Part shown: in pieces, positions 43,195 to 53,157 of the stretch
How the letters are laid out: the number at the start of each line of letters is the position of its first letter
Position numbering within the stretch: the stretch's first letter is position 1
DNA from: ATM1 sp003577165
GTDB taxonomy: Bacteria; Armatimonadota; Fimbriimonadia; Fimbriimonadales; ATM1
Length of the DNA stretch: 64,000 nucleotides
Assembly (NCBI GenBank): GCA_030263715.1
Contig: SZPM01000014.1
Location: 1 to 64,000 of the forward strand
Reading direction: 5' to 3'
The notes under the pieces: generated by a model
Databases searched by the model: none
What the model saw: the letters and a program-made list of their open reading frames with translations, nothing else
Told to the model about the DNA's origin: nothing
Position numbers and translations under genes: made by a program

Positions 43195-44138
43195 GCGACC
43201 TCCCTCAGCGACTGCATAAGAGTCTCATACGCGGACCTCATCTGGGAGCAGTCGCGATCCGATGCCGGCTGGTCGCCGTACCAAATCAGGTCGAAGAGGA
43301 GGGTCACATCCCGATAAGGGACATTGGAGGGAGCCTCGGACTTGAGAATGCGCCGCAGGTGCTCCCAGTTCGTTTCCGTCCGGTCAAACCTCGCGATGCG
43401 TGCGCGGTCGAGCCGCATCAGAATCGCAAGGTAGAGACATCGGACCGATTCGCGGTACCGGCCCTCTCTCTCTAAGCGATTCGCTAACACCAGCCACTCG
43501 TCGGCTGTGCGCGATTCTTCGTGCTCCTCGATTAGCCCCTTTGCTCTCGCGTCCTTTTGGCGCTGCTTCTTCTGACGGCTCTTGACGAGGCGATACACAG
43601 TCCACCCGATGACGATGGCTCCGGCGAGCAAGAGCACGTACATCAGCACGCGCATCACGCCCGTGGGGTCGATGCCGACCGGCTTGACATCGAGGCCCTC
43701 AGCGGTACGCCGACTGCAATTCAAGCCGAACAGGTCCTGGACTTGCGCAAGCGCGCGCTGAATCCAGTTCGAAGCGTCCGCCTTCTTGCCGTAAGCGTAC
43801 GCAGGATCCGAGAGAATTCTGTCCGCCACCTCGTTGGAGGGGAAGTTGTTCGGCTCCTCCAACTCCGAGAGTTTTCGCAGCCGGACGAGAATCACTTGCA
43901 AATCCGCCTCTCCGCCCTCCGCGATCGTCCCCAACTCCGTCTCCGCGAGGTCAACAAGATAGAAGTCGCCGATCTTGTCGGCGATCTGCAAGACATTTTG
44001 AAGCGCAGGAATGGCGGTCTCAGGCCTCGAAGGATCGGCGGACTCAAGGTTCCTCAGGACGTCCCCGATCGGCCCCCCCCACGCGGACGTCGCGAGGAGC
44101 AGCGCAAGGCTAAAGTTCGAAATCGATTTCGCGATCAT
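43191..44138 (-). CDS. DUF4129 domain protein
   Basis: 315 residues with a signal peptide, a periplasmic helical domain, a membrane helix (VLMYVLLLAGAIVIGWTVYR) and a cytosolic DUF4129 domain: ESVRCLYLAILMRLDRARIA, RTETNWEHLRRI and LLFDLIWYGDQPAS. DUF4129 is often found next to transglutaminase/MoxR genes in envelope stress or cell-wall operons. Confidence 0.83.
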   Translation of the reverse strand: MIAKSISNFSLALLLATSAWGGPIGDVLRNLESADPSRPETAIPALQNVLQIADKIGDFYLVDLAETELGTIAEGGEADLQVILVRLRKLSELEEPNNFPSNEVADRILSDPAYAYGKKADASNWIQRALAQVQDLFGLNCSRRTAEGLDVKPVGIDPTGVMRVLMYVLLLAGAIVIGWTVYRLVKSRQKKQRQKDARAKGLIEEHEESRTADEWLVLANRLEREGRYRESVRCLYLAILMRLDRARIARFDRTETNWEHLRRILKSEAPSNVPYRDVTLLFDLIWYGDQPASDRDCSQMRSAYETLMQSLREVA

Positions 44139-45147
44139 GCCGCCAAATCTCCTGCGCCAGCAGTTCGATATCGTAGCCCTCGATTCGCACTCGCCGATCG
44201 AAGTAGACGTATGTCAGCCCGGAGAACAGCACCGGATGGACGAGAAGGAACGCGAGATACCCACCGCTCACAGAAAGGAAGTAGTAAAGCGCCTTCAGTG
44301 ATAGGCTTGAGGATGCGACGCCCTGTAATTGCAGAAAGTCCAGCACTCCCAGCGCCGGAAGCGAAAGCCCTCCCCAAAGCAAGTATTGAAGCGAGAAGAT
44401 GACGAACAGCAGTCCCCAGATCGTCATCGAAGAGGGCGCGCCCTTCGAGGTGACCAACTCGCGCGCTCGGCGCAGCGCATCCTTCACGCCGAGGTTCTCG
44501 TTCACCATGGCGACGGGCGCGAGAGCGTATCGGGCAAATGCAAACGGTAGGATCACGATGCCCATCGAAACGCCCAGGATGCCGAGAAGGGAAGCGATCG
44601 GCGCGACGACCTGCGCCCCCCCGTACTGGTCCGTGATGATCGCGCTCGCGAGAAGGAAGACCATGCCGACCAAGATGCCGGCAAACGAATACATGAAGAA
44701 CACAAGCATCAGCGCCGTCAGCTTGGGCAGCAGCTTGAGCGTGCGCGTGTGAATCGCTCGCAGATAGGGCGTGCGCCCGAGGTGCACGTCGGAGACGTAA
44801 AGCGAAACGAGCGCCGTCATGTAGCTGTAGGTCGTCAGAACGACCGGCGCGGCGACGAAGAAGCCGACTCCGACCAGGGCAATCAGTTCCGTCGCCTGCT
44901 GAAAGACGTTTTCGGGGTTGTCGGTCACGAAGAGGTTGCGACCGACCAACTCCCAACTCAAAATGAAGAACGCGAACGTCAGAGCCGAGGGGAGCGCGAT
45001 TAGTTTCAGGAGGTCCGCGCCGTGCGTGCGATAGAGGGAGAACGCCTCGTCGAAGATCTCGCCCGACTTCAGCGACGAGATGCCGGCGCGCTCCCAGCGC
45101 CTCCAGCCTCGCCGCCGCTTGGTCGAACTGCCCGAAACTCCTGCCAC
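44110..45147 (-). CDS. Polytopic membrane protein, Yip1/GDPD-membrane-domain-like
   Basis: 345 residues from GTG 45147, with AAGGGG just upstream; longer frames are Arg-rich and overlap the upstream gene. It starts with a Lys/Arg segment and SLKSGEIFDEAFSLYRTHGA, then about six membrane helices with ALAPVAMVNENLGVKDALRR between two of them. This matches uncharacterised proteins resembling the membrane domain of glycerophosphodiester phosphodiesterases. Overlaps the DUF4129 start by 29 bp. Confidence 0.65.
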   Translation of the reverse strand: MAGVSGSSTKRRRGWRRWERAGISSLKSGEIFDEAFSLYRTHGADLLKLIALPSALTFAFFILSWELVGRNLFVTDNPENVFQQATELIALVGVGFFVAAPVVLTTYSYMTALVSLYVSDVHLGRTPYLRAIHTRTLKLLPKLTALMLVFFMYSFAGILVGMVFLLASAIITDQYGGAQVVAPIASLLGILGVSMGIVILPFAFARYALAPVAMVNENLGVKDALRRARELVTSKGAPSSMTIWGLLFVIFSLQYLLWGGLSLPALGVLDFLQLQGVASSSLSLKALYYFLSVSGGYLAFLLVHPVLFSGLTYVYFDRRVRIEGYDIELLAQEIWRHDREIDFEL

Positions 45148-45173
45148 AAATCCCCTTACGTCGCGCAAGCCCC

Positions 45174-45809
45174 TTAAGACCCGGCGCGGCCCAAACATCC
45201 GGCGACTCGCAGCCGTCCCGCGACCACGTCGCCCGGCTTCGCCTCCACCGGTTCCCGGAGCGCCGCAGGCAGCACCAACCCCGGCATCCACAGCCGCACG
45301 AAGTTCACCGAATTACCGGAAAGCCGGTTCGTGACTCGCCTTTGGCTGAGGAGCACCGCCGCGATGGCCAGGTCTTCCCCCGATCCGACTTCCGCGGTCG
45401 CCTCCTCTGGCGGGATCTCGCTGGGCTCCAGCCGCTCCGCGAACCCCGAAAGGTCGAACATCCCCTCCGGCGTTCCGTCTTCGAAGTCACCGTCCGTCAC
45501 CGTCATGCGGATCGGAAGCACCGGATGCCCGTCGAGGCAGCAGAAGCCCGTCACTCTCCGCCCGGTGGGGCGCTCTTCGACCTCTGTGACCATGACGGGA
45601 TGAAGCGGGCCGCCGAGACTGGCGCTCACCGCCTCCGGCTCACCATGAGCGTCGAGCGAGATGCCGACGGTTGCTGCGTCGAACGGCCGGCAGACGATTC
45701 GTCTCGGCCCCTCGTGCTGGCCGACCCCCGCGAGCCGCTCCAACAGCAGCCGGAAAGCGTCCTCGCTTTCCGTCCCTTCAAAGCCGAGCGCGCGAAGCCT
45801 GTAGGGCAT
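45174..45809 (-). CDS. Hypothetical protein heading the envelope operon
   Basis: 211 residues from ATG 45809. Reads MPYRLRALGFEGTESEDAFR, with CCLDGHPVLPIRMTVTDGDF in the middle and a hydrophobic C-terminal segment LWMPGLVLPAALREPVE. Soluble, no signal peptide, family not recognised. The same frame stays open far upstream antisense to guaA, but that extension is a GC-rich shadow. 36 bp separate its start from the divergent guaA start. Confidence 0.6.
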   Translation of the reverse strand: MPYRLRALGFEGTESEDAFRLLLERLAGVGQHEGPRRIVCRPFDAATVGISLDAHGEPEAVSASLGGPLHPVMVTEVEERPTGRRVTGFCCLDGHPVLPIRMTVTDGDFEDGTPEGMFDLSGFAERLEPSEIPPEEATAEVGSGEDLAIAAVLLSQRRVTNRLSGNSVNFVRLWMPGLVLPAALREPVEAKPGDVVAGRLRVAGCLGRAGS

Positions 45810-45845
45810 GGTTCGAACCGGCGTCCTTGACCCTCGGTGACGGGC

Positions 45846-47453
<1,608 letters not shown>

Positions 47454-47588
47454 CACCGCCTGCGCGTTGGGCCGTCCCCATCGCCGAGAAACGCGAGAGA
47501 GATCGCAAGGCCAACAGAGCCACCTGGAAAAGGAGCGGCAAGTAGCACTTGAGCCCGCGTTGGAGGGAATTGCGGCTACGACGTGCTA

Positions 47589-48116
47589 CTAGCAAATGCG
47601 AAAGCACTTAAGTAGGTGGCCAGCAAGACATGCAATCCACAGCAGGCCCAGCAAGTGGAGAATGGAAGACACAACATCCCACTGGTGAAAGTCAGTCGGT
47701 AGATCATGATCACATGTCGGACGCGCAGGTGCCCTGGCCAGCTCCTGGTTGGCGCCTCCCGAGTCGCGATGGACCCTCGGGTCCCGATGGACAAAGACGC
47801 TGAGCTGTTCTTCGTACCGTCGGGCGATCTCATAGAAAACACGCTTGTAGGCCCGGAACGATATGCACAGATAGATAGTCGCGAAGGCTACGATTAGTCC
47901 CAGGATTGAACTGATAACGGAGATGAGCGTAGGCAGGGCGTGCGCTTGGGAAAAAATGAATCCAAAGAGGGCCCCCTGCGCGACAAGAGAAATGCCGATC
48001 ATGGACCACATCAACGTGTCGTGGTGCCTGGCAGAAGCAGCCGCTTCCTGATAGGCGAGTGCATTATCCGACGGCGGAGCGCCCCCGCCGGCGTTGGACG
48101 GCGAATCGGTGTTCAT
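47589..48116 (-). CDS. Hypothetical protein with two or three membrane helices
   Basis: 175 residues from ATG 48116, preceded closely by AAAGAGG; an upstream ATG at 48170 would add 18 residues. A Pro/Gly-rich start leads into two helices (LMWSMIGISLVAQGALFGFI and LISVISSILGLIVAFATIYL), a charged loop FRAYKRVFYEIARRYEEQLS and a C-terminal helix (LHLLGLLWIACLAGHLL). This layout resembles small RipA/SMODS-associated-type membrane effectors only loosely; I do not assign a family. It lies at the start of an accessory stretch. Confidence 0.5.
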   Translation of the reverse strand: MNTDSPSNAGGGAPPSDNALAYQEAAASARHHDTLMWSMIGISLVAQGALFGFIFSQAHALPTLISVISSILGLIVAFATIYLCISFRAYKRVFYEIARRYEEQLSVFVHRDPRVHRDSGGANQELARAPARPTCDHDLPTDFHQWDVVSSILHLLGLLWIACLAGHLLKCFRIC

Positions 48117-48367
48117 AGCCTCTTTTCCATCGCGCGCAATGCCCTCACTGCTTTGGGGACCATCGTGCATTCGTGACTGGGCCCCATGGCTCCTCTAGCC
48201 AGCTGAACTTCTGCCCGCTAGATCGCACTACTCTTGGCACAAACATGGCCCCTGTCGTCTGCACCAGTCTGTTGCCGACACCAGCCTAAAGCGCATGCAG
48301 GACGGCTTTGAGAATGCAAGAGTACCTTGGGACGACTCACCGCGATCCCGTTCTTTGTGGCCGGATT

Positions 48368-49162
48368 CTAAATCCTAGGCACCTTACCGTCCTTCAATTG
48401 CTGGACCACGCTGCGCGCCCAAAAAACCGAAACCAGCCCCTTTTCGAAGCCAAGCTGGTGCTCTAACGGGTCCCCCTGCGTGAACACCGCGGGAAGCGCT
48501 GCGTGGAGCTGGCTGCATATGTCCGCGACCTCCTTGTCCTGGATGATGCGATGGTACTCTGGGCTCCGGCTGACGCGGTTCCAGGTCGACGACCCGATCC
48601 GTTGGTCGGGTGCGAGTATCGCTAGTGAAACGTCCAGAATGATGTCTTTAACACGGCCGGCCACCCGAATCACGGATGAACCTGCTTCATATGTGACTTC
48701 CCACTCCAATCGGCGAGCGAGCGTCTCCGCGAGTCTTGTCGCAAACTTTGAGATCGGAGCGGAGTGGTGTGGTACGTCGAGGTAATCGGGCCTCCGGTGG
48801 CGATGAGCATAGGTCACGCGGAACTTTGTGCCATGGAGGCCGAAATAGACGGCATCTTCGCGTTGAGATGGAAAGATGAAATCAACAAACTCCCCGGGCG
48901 CCAGGAAGTGGTTTCCATGGCGCCCATGAACGGTCTCCATCTGCAACGTCGAACCGCCTTCGCCCCCAGGCGCAATGCACGTCACGTCAGTAACCGAGAG
49001 GGGCCGGAACCCCGTGTTACAGACTCGAACTCTGTAATTCACGTACCCGCTGTTGTATTCGGCCACGACGTTCGCTTCGCACGTTACGCGTTCGTGGACG
49101 ATGCGACCGTGAACAGCGACCACTAACGCTATCACGGAAAGTAGTACGGCAATCGTGTCCAA
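48368..49162 (-). CDS. Hypothetical membrane-anchored protein
   Basis: 264 residues. One N-terminal helix (MDTIAVLLSVIALVVAVHGR) anchors a beta-rich region (VRVCNTGFRPLSVTDVTCIA, FLAPGEFVDFIFPSQREDAV) and a mixed C-terminal domain. The first part resembles ig-like domains seen downstream of a single helix in small orphan proteins of accessory regions. No family recognised. The 197-bp gap before the neighbouring gene shows nothing. Confidence 0.5.
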   Translation of the reverse strand: MDTIAVLLSVIALVVAVHGRIVHERVTCEANVVAEYNSGYVNYRVRVCNTGFRPLSVTDVTCIAPGGEGGSTLQMETVHGRHGNHFLAPGEFVDFIFPSQREDAVYFGLHGTKFRVTYAHRHRRPDYLDVPHHSAPISKFATRLAETLARRLEWEVTYEAGSSVIRVAGRVKDIILDVSLAILAPDQRIGSSTWNRVSRSPEYHRIIQDKEVADICSQLHAALPAVFTQGDPLEHQLGFEKGLVSVFWARSVVQQLKDGKVPRI

Positions 49163-49523
49163 GGATGGTGCACCTCCATGAGAGATTGTTTCACGGCAGG
49201 GTGAGCAATGAGTGTTCGCAGTCGAACCGAGCGTGCAGATGGCGCACGCCGAGCGCCCTTCCAGGTACTTCGGGCGCGATGCGTTGAATGTGTATTGCAG
49301 CGTGAATCATATCGGTTGTAAGCTGAAGGGGGAACCAATTCTGGTCTTCAATTGTTTGGACCGCAGCCCTCGAGCTCCGAGTGCACCGCGGTTCCCGTGG
49401 TTCTCCTTCAGCTGCGAACAAGCCTTCGATTTGGATGTGAAGTGTCATGCTTCAAGGCGAGAAGGCAGAGACTCGGTGTGGGCCCTGCCTTCCCGCATTT
49501 TCATGATTGATACCCGAACCGGG
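49163..49523. other. Gene-poor stretch, nothing assigned
   Basis: About 360 bp with two mutually overlapping open frames, 85 codons on the minus strand and 105 on the plus strand. Neither has a ribosome-binding site or recognisable motif. I see no RNA gene, hairpin terminator or repeat. Confidence 0.4.
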
Positions 49524-49877
49524 TCATAGCACCGCAGTGACGGTATTGCTCGGCACGGAGTCGCCGTTCACGTTCACCGCGAACACGCGGTAGTCGATCT
49601 CCACGCCGCGCGGCTGACTCGACAGCGACAGTTCCGACGCGGTCGTCGTCTGCTGCCAGACGCCCCATTCCTCCGTCACCTGTCCTGACAGGTCCTTGAC
49701 GCGCCGTTCGACGCGGTAGAAGGACATCCGCCCACCGCCGCCCGGCGCGGGCGGTTTCCAGTCGAGCAGGCCGCTCCCCGGCCCCTGAACGCACATCTCG
49801 AGGGTGCGCGGCTGTCCCGGCGGCTGGCTGCTCGGGCTGCCGGGCGCGCCCCATCCGTTTTGCGATGGAACCGAAAC
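49524..49877 (-). pseudogene. Fibronectin type III-like C-terminal fragment
   Basis: The minus strand reads NGWGAPGSPSSQPPGQPRTL and then GLLDWKPPAPGGGGRMSFYR, ending with IDYRVFAVNVNGDSVPSNTV before a stop. This is a typical FnIII domain end found in a family of longer proteins common in gene cassettes. Only this domain remains. The N-terminal part is missing, cut off near the TacA-like gene, so it is a remnant. Confidence 0.6.
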
Positions 49878-49917
49878 GTGGTGAAAACGTCTCTAGATAT
49901 GGCATAAGGTCCACATC

Positions 49918-50229
49918 GTGCCCAAAGTCAAGAAGTCCAAAGCGCCTGCGCCAAGCGAGGTAATCCAAGTGCGGGTCACGGCTGCCTTCAAGCGGAAAGT
50001 GCAGAAAGCCGCGAAGGCCCAGAAGAAGACTGTCAGGGACTTCGTCATTGATGCCGTGGGGCCAGCGGCAGAGGCCATGGTTCAGTGCGCAGACGGCCTC
50101 GATCAGACTGTGTTCACCTTGGACGCCGCGGCGTGGGAGAGATTCAACGAGCTACTCGAGGCCCCTGAGCGAGACATGCCGGGCCTGCGACGCCTCCTCA
50201 CCAAGCCGCCAGCCTGGGAGTCTCCTTGA
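49918..50229 (+). CDS. DUF1778 (TacA-like) antitoxin
   Basis: 103 residues from GTG 49918. The N-terminal half is a ribbon-helix-helix-like DNA-binding region (IQVRVTAAFKRKVQKAAKAQ, then KKTVRDFVIDAV), and the C-terminal part contains FTLDAAAWERFNELLEAPE, the segment by which DUF1778 antitoxins cover their acetyltransferase partner. Unusually long and Lys-rich at the N-terminus. The stop is directly followed by the toxin start. It should autoregulate the pair. Confidence 0.88.
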   Translation: MPKVKKSKAPAPSEVIQVRVTAAFKRKVQKAAKAQKKTVRDFVIDAVGPAAEAMVQCADGLDQTVFTLDAAAWERFNELLEAPERDMPGLRRLLTKPPAWESP

Positions 50230-50727
50230 TTGTTAGTCGCGCCAATACCGCTTGACGCGAGCCACGACGTTTCCGGCTTCGACTGCGGCCGTGAGGAGTT
50301 GAACACCTTCCTTCGGCTCCACGCACTGGAGAACCAGCGAACCGGACGAAGCCGGACCTACGTGCTACTCGACGACACTGCGGCGGTCGGTTACTATTCG
50401 TTGGCACCTTCCGCAGTACTGTACGAGGATGCTCCAGCCCGCGTACTCAAGGGACAGCCGTCTGGCGATGTGCCTTGCATGCTCCTAGCCAGGCTCGCGA
50501 TCGATAAGCGTGCGCAGGGGAGGGGCCTCGGAAGCGATCTGTGCCGGCACGCTCTGGAACGGACGCTGGCAGCACATGAGATTGTCGGCGGCCGTGCCCT
50601 CCTGGTTCACGCGCTGGACGAGGACGCCATGATGTTCTATATGCAGTTCGACATGATGCCGTCGCCTACGCACCCAAGGCATCTGTTCCTTCTCTTCAAG
50701 GACATCAGGAAACTCCTGCGACACTAG
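50230..50727 (+). CDS. GNAT-family toxin, TacT-like
   Basis: 165 residues from TTG 50230, immediately after the antitoxin TGA, implying translational coupling. Motifs: FDCGREELNTFLRLHALENQ near the N-terminus, VGYYSLAPSAVLYED, and LARLAIDKRAQGRGLGSDLC, the acetyl-CoA loop. TacT-type toxins acetylate the amino group of charged tRNAs and stop translation. The expected C-terminal Tyr lies in DEDAMMFYMQFDMMPSP. Both genes look intact. Confidence 0.9.
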   Translation: MLVAPIPLDASHDVSGFDCGREELNTFLRLHALENQRTGRSRTYVLLDDTAAVGYYSLAPSAVLYEDAPARVLKGQPSGDVPCMLLARLAIDKRAQGRGLGSDLCRHALERTLAAHEIVGGRALLVHALDEDAMMFYMQFDMMPSPTHPRHLFLLFKDIRKLLRH

Positions 50728-50833
50728 GCCGGGGCAGACTGCCGGCCCAGGGCGGTGCGCCGGTGGTATATGACCCGAATCGGTCAGCCGCAAAATATTG
50801 CACGAAAGTGTCAAGATTGGCCCGGAGCAAAGC

Positions 50834-51694
50834 ATGATCACAGCCCTCGGAATAGCGTCTTTCGCCCTTCTCGCCGCCGCGCCGTCGGACGGCGTCCTCG
50901 TCATGGCCCACGGAGGCGACAAGGAATGGAATCGCCTCGTCACGGAGGCGGTCGAGCCCGTTGGCCGCAGGTGGCCGGTCGAGATCGCTTTCGGCATGGC
51001 CGACTCGGCCACGCTCGCGCCCGCCGTCGCCCGTCTCGAGTCGAAGGGCGCGCGGCGGATCGCCGTCGTTCGGCTGTTCGTGTCAGGCGCGTCGTTCCTG
51101 GAGCGGACCGAGTACATCCTCGGCCTTCGCAAGACGCTTTCGCACGCCGAGATGCACATGGGCCACGGGGACGGCCACGCGATGGAGACGAAGCCGCTCC
51201 AATCGCAGGCGGCGTTCCTGCTCTCGAAGCAGGGGCTGCTCGACTACGCGGGAGTGGGGCCGATCCTTCGCGACCGGGTCGCTGCGCTCTCGAAGAGCCC
51301 CGCCGCCGAAACCGTGCTCATCCTGGGGCACGGCCCTGGGAGCGACGAGGAGAACGCCCTCTGGCTCGCCGCGATGGAGAAGCAGGCGAAGTCGGTGCTC
51401 GGGCTCGGGAAGTTTCGCGGGGTGTTCTGCCGGACGCTGAGGGAGGACTGGCCCGACAAGCGTGAGGCCGCCGAGGCGGACATCCGAGGCATCGTCGCGA
51501 AGGCGAACGAAAACGGGGGCCGGTGCCTGGTGGTTCCTTACCGCTTGGCGGGGTTTGGGCCCTACGCCGAGGTGCTGGAGGGGCTGACATACGTTTCGGA
51601 CGGGAAGGGGTTCCTGCCGCACGCTGCGATCACGGCTTGGATCGAGGAGCAGGCGTCCCGGCTGCTCTCCGCCGCGCCGTCCGTGACGCGTTAG
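50834..51694 (+). CDS. CbiX/sirohydrochlorin chelatase-like protein
   Basis: 286 residues from ATG 50834, which starts a signal-like segment (MITALGIASFALLAAAPSDG). The body has two related chelatase half-domains: GVLVMAHGGDKEWNRLVTEA with VVRLFVSGASFLERTEYILG, and ETVLILGHGPGSDEENALWL. CbiX proteins insert Co2+ or Ni2+ into sirohydrochlorin, but an exported version next to no cobalamin gene may have another role. Its last 40 bp belong to a direct repeat that recurs beyond the NYN gene. Confidence 0.72.
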   Translation: MITALGIASFALLAAAPSDGVLVMAHGGDKEWNRLVTEAVEPVGRRWPVEIAFGMADSATLAPAVARLESKGARRIAVVRLFVSGASFLERTEYILGLRKTLSHAEMHMGHGDGHAMETKPLQSQAAFLLSKQGLLDYAGVGPILRDRVAALSKSPAAETVLILGHGPGSDEENALWLAAMEKQAKSVLGLGKFRGVFCRTLREDWPDKREAAEADIRGIVAKANENGGRCLVVPYRLAGFGPYAEVLEGLTYVSDGKGFLPHAAITAWIEEQASRLLSAAPSVTR

Positions 51695-51874
51695 GTTCGT
51701 TTTATTCCGCCCGCGCCCGGCGATTGGCTGCGACTGGGGCCGGGGGCAGACACGCGCAGCGTCTCACCGGACTTGGGGAGTTTGTCCGGCCAGGGCCATC
51801 CGGAGGCGACGTGCGAACCTCGCTTCTCTGTGCTGTCGGCCCAATGCCGGCTAACGGAGCACCCCCACTCGGCG

Positions 51875-51933
51875 TATAATAGGAGTAACTACTCCCGGAC
51901 GACGCATCGAAGGATGCCTCGCTCCGGGTTATT
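51875..51933 (+). promoter_or_regulatory. -10 box and structured leader of the NYN gene
   Basis: A perfect TATAAT at 51875-51880 is followed by overlapping hairpins. GGAGTA/TACTCC comes first. Then CCCGGA (51894-51899) pairs with TCCGGG (51923-51928), enclosing an inner stem GCATC/GGATGC, and TTATTCTTTT follows. The second hairpin plus T run looks like an intrinsic terminator ending just before the NYN start. It could act as an attenuator or end a short RNA of about 50 nt. No clear -35 box. Confidence 0.5.
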
Positions 51934-51942
51934 CTTTTGAGG

Positions 51943-52497
51943 ATGCCGCCAGAGCCCGCAGTCAAGCGATGTGTTGCGTTCTTCGATGCGCAGAATCTTT
52001 TCAACAGCGCTAAAAACGCGTTCGGGTACGCCTGGCCCAATTTCGACCCTCACCTACTATCCCGTGCCATTGCCACTGCACAGGGTTGGGAGCTAGTTGA
52101 GGTTCGGTTTTACACGGGCATCCCGGAGCCTTCTGATCCCAGAAATCGCTTCTGGAAGAACAAACTCGCTGCGATCGGAAGAAAGGGAGCCTTCGTCTTC
52201 AGCCGCCCGGTCCGGTCTGGGAGGGAGAAAGGCGTGGACGTTCGCATTGCGCTCGACGTCGTTGGCGGAGCCCTCCGGAACGAGTTCGACGTCGCTCTCG
52301 TGTTCAGCCAGGACCAAGACCTAAGCGAGGTGGCAAGGGAGATTCGATTCATCGCTCAAGAGCAGGGGCGTTGGATCAAAATCGCGTCGGCGTATCCGGC
52401 TGGATCGGCAAACTCGCGAGGGATCAACGGGACTGACTGGATTCGGATCGATCGACCGACCTACGACGCGTGCTTGGACCCGAAGGACTATCGGTGA
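51943..52497 (+). CDS. NYN-domain (PIN-like) ribonuclease
   Basis: 184 residues from ATG 51943 (a TTG two codons earlier is possible). NYN/LabA-like fold: VAFFDAQNLFNSAKNAFG with the first acidic residue, KGVDVRIALDVVGGAL, and FDVALVFSQDQDLSEVAREI, giving the conserved Asp set of PIN-like RNases. Likely a metal-dependent RNase; bacterial NYN proteins occur in RNA turnover and in defence or toxin settings. It is the only gene between two direct repeats, so it probably arrived as a single-gene cassette. Confidence 0.85.
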   Translation: MPPEPAVKRCVAFFDAQNLFNSAKNAFGYAWPNFDPHLLSRAIATAQGWELVEVRFYTGIPEPSDPRNRFWKNKLAAIGRKGAFVFSRPVRSGREKGVDVRIALDVVGGALRNEFDVALVFSQDQDLSEVAREIRFIAQEQGRWIKIASAYPAGSANSRGINGTDWIRIDRPTYDACLDPKDYR

Positions 52498-52603
52498 CCA
52501 GGCGACGCGGCTGCTCTCCGCCGCGCCGGCCGCGACGCGTTAGGTTCGTTTTATTCCGCCTACGCCTGTGCCCGGCGATTGGCTGCGACAGGGGCCGCGG
52601 CGT

Positions 52604-53059
52604 TTAAACCCGCAAGCACTCGCGAAGTTTCACGATCTGCCCGACGTGGTAGCCAGCGTGGACGTACCTGCACAGCAGGTCCGGAAGACCGTAGGGGCTG
52701 TCTTGAATCTGGGCGTAGGTGACCGTCTCGAGCATGTGGGCGACCGCAGCAAAAGAGTCGGCGAGACGAATCTTGGCTGCTTCCCACGCCGTGTCGTCGG
52801 GGTCCGGCGGCAGCGGCGGCCACGCGCCTTCTTCCGGATCCGCGTTCTCTCCGGTGAGGACTCGCGTGACGATGTTCTCGTTCCAAACCGAAAGGTGCAA
52901 GACGATTGCCCAGATGGACCTGCTCTCGCCTGAAGGGTGACGTAGAGCGGCTGCTGCGTCCAGCCCGTCCAACAACTCCGAGAGAGGCGTGGTCCAGTCT
53001 TCGTGGAGATACGCGTATTCCCATCCGACGGCGAGTTGTCTGAGCAGGTCCGTACTCAC
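52604..53059 (-). CDS. DinB-family protein
   Basis: 151 residues forming a four-helix DinB/YfiT-like bundle. Metal ligands are likely the His in WAIVLHLSVWNENIVTRVLT and the two in VHAGYHVGQIVKLRECL. DinB-like proteins include thiol-dependent S-transferases. Its stop is just beyond direct-repeat copy 2; before the NYN insertion it was probably the convergent neighbour of the CbiX-like gene. Confidence 0.85.
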   Translation of the reverse strand: MSTDLLRQLAVGWEYAYLHEDWTTPLSELLDGLDAAAALRHPSGESRSIWAIVLHLSVWNENIVTRVLTGENADPEEGAWPPLPPDPDDTAWEAAKIRLADSFAAVAHMLETVTYAQIQDSPYGLPDLLCRYVHAGYHVGQIVKLRECLRV

Positions 53060-53157
53060 GACCGATCAAGATACTCGATCGGGTTCGCCGGCGCCCCGTG
53101 ATTTGCTGCGACCGGGGGCGTTCGTGCTTCGTCTCTTAGCATGGGTAAGGAGGCGAT

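Larger units (their letters stand above)
51655..52596. repeat. Direct repeats of about 90-95 bp flanking the NYN gene
   Basis: Copy 1 is about 51655-51742 and copy 2 about 52503-52596. They share GGCTGCTCTCCGCCGCGCCG, then GACGCGTTAGGTTCGTTTTA, TTCCGCC, and after a 6-bp indel CCCGGCGATTGGCTGCGAC. Copy 1 covers the end of the CbiX-like gene; copy 2 repeats that gene end, including the stop, past the NYN gene. A shorter relative of the last part occurs near 53092-53120. The arrangement marks a unit of about 850 bp that inserted or duplicated. Confidence 0.88.

Noticed and set aside
51684..51700. GTTAGGT after the CbiX-like gene as an integron attC core
   Set aside because: The motif fits GTTRRRY, but I find no matching RYYYAAC partner or paired inner arms at the expected distance, and no integrase.
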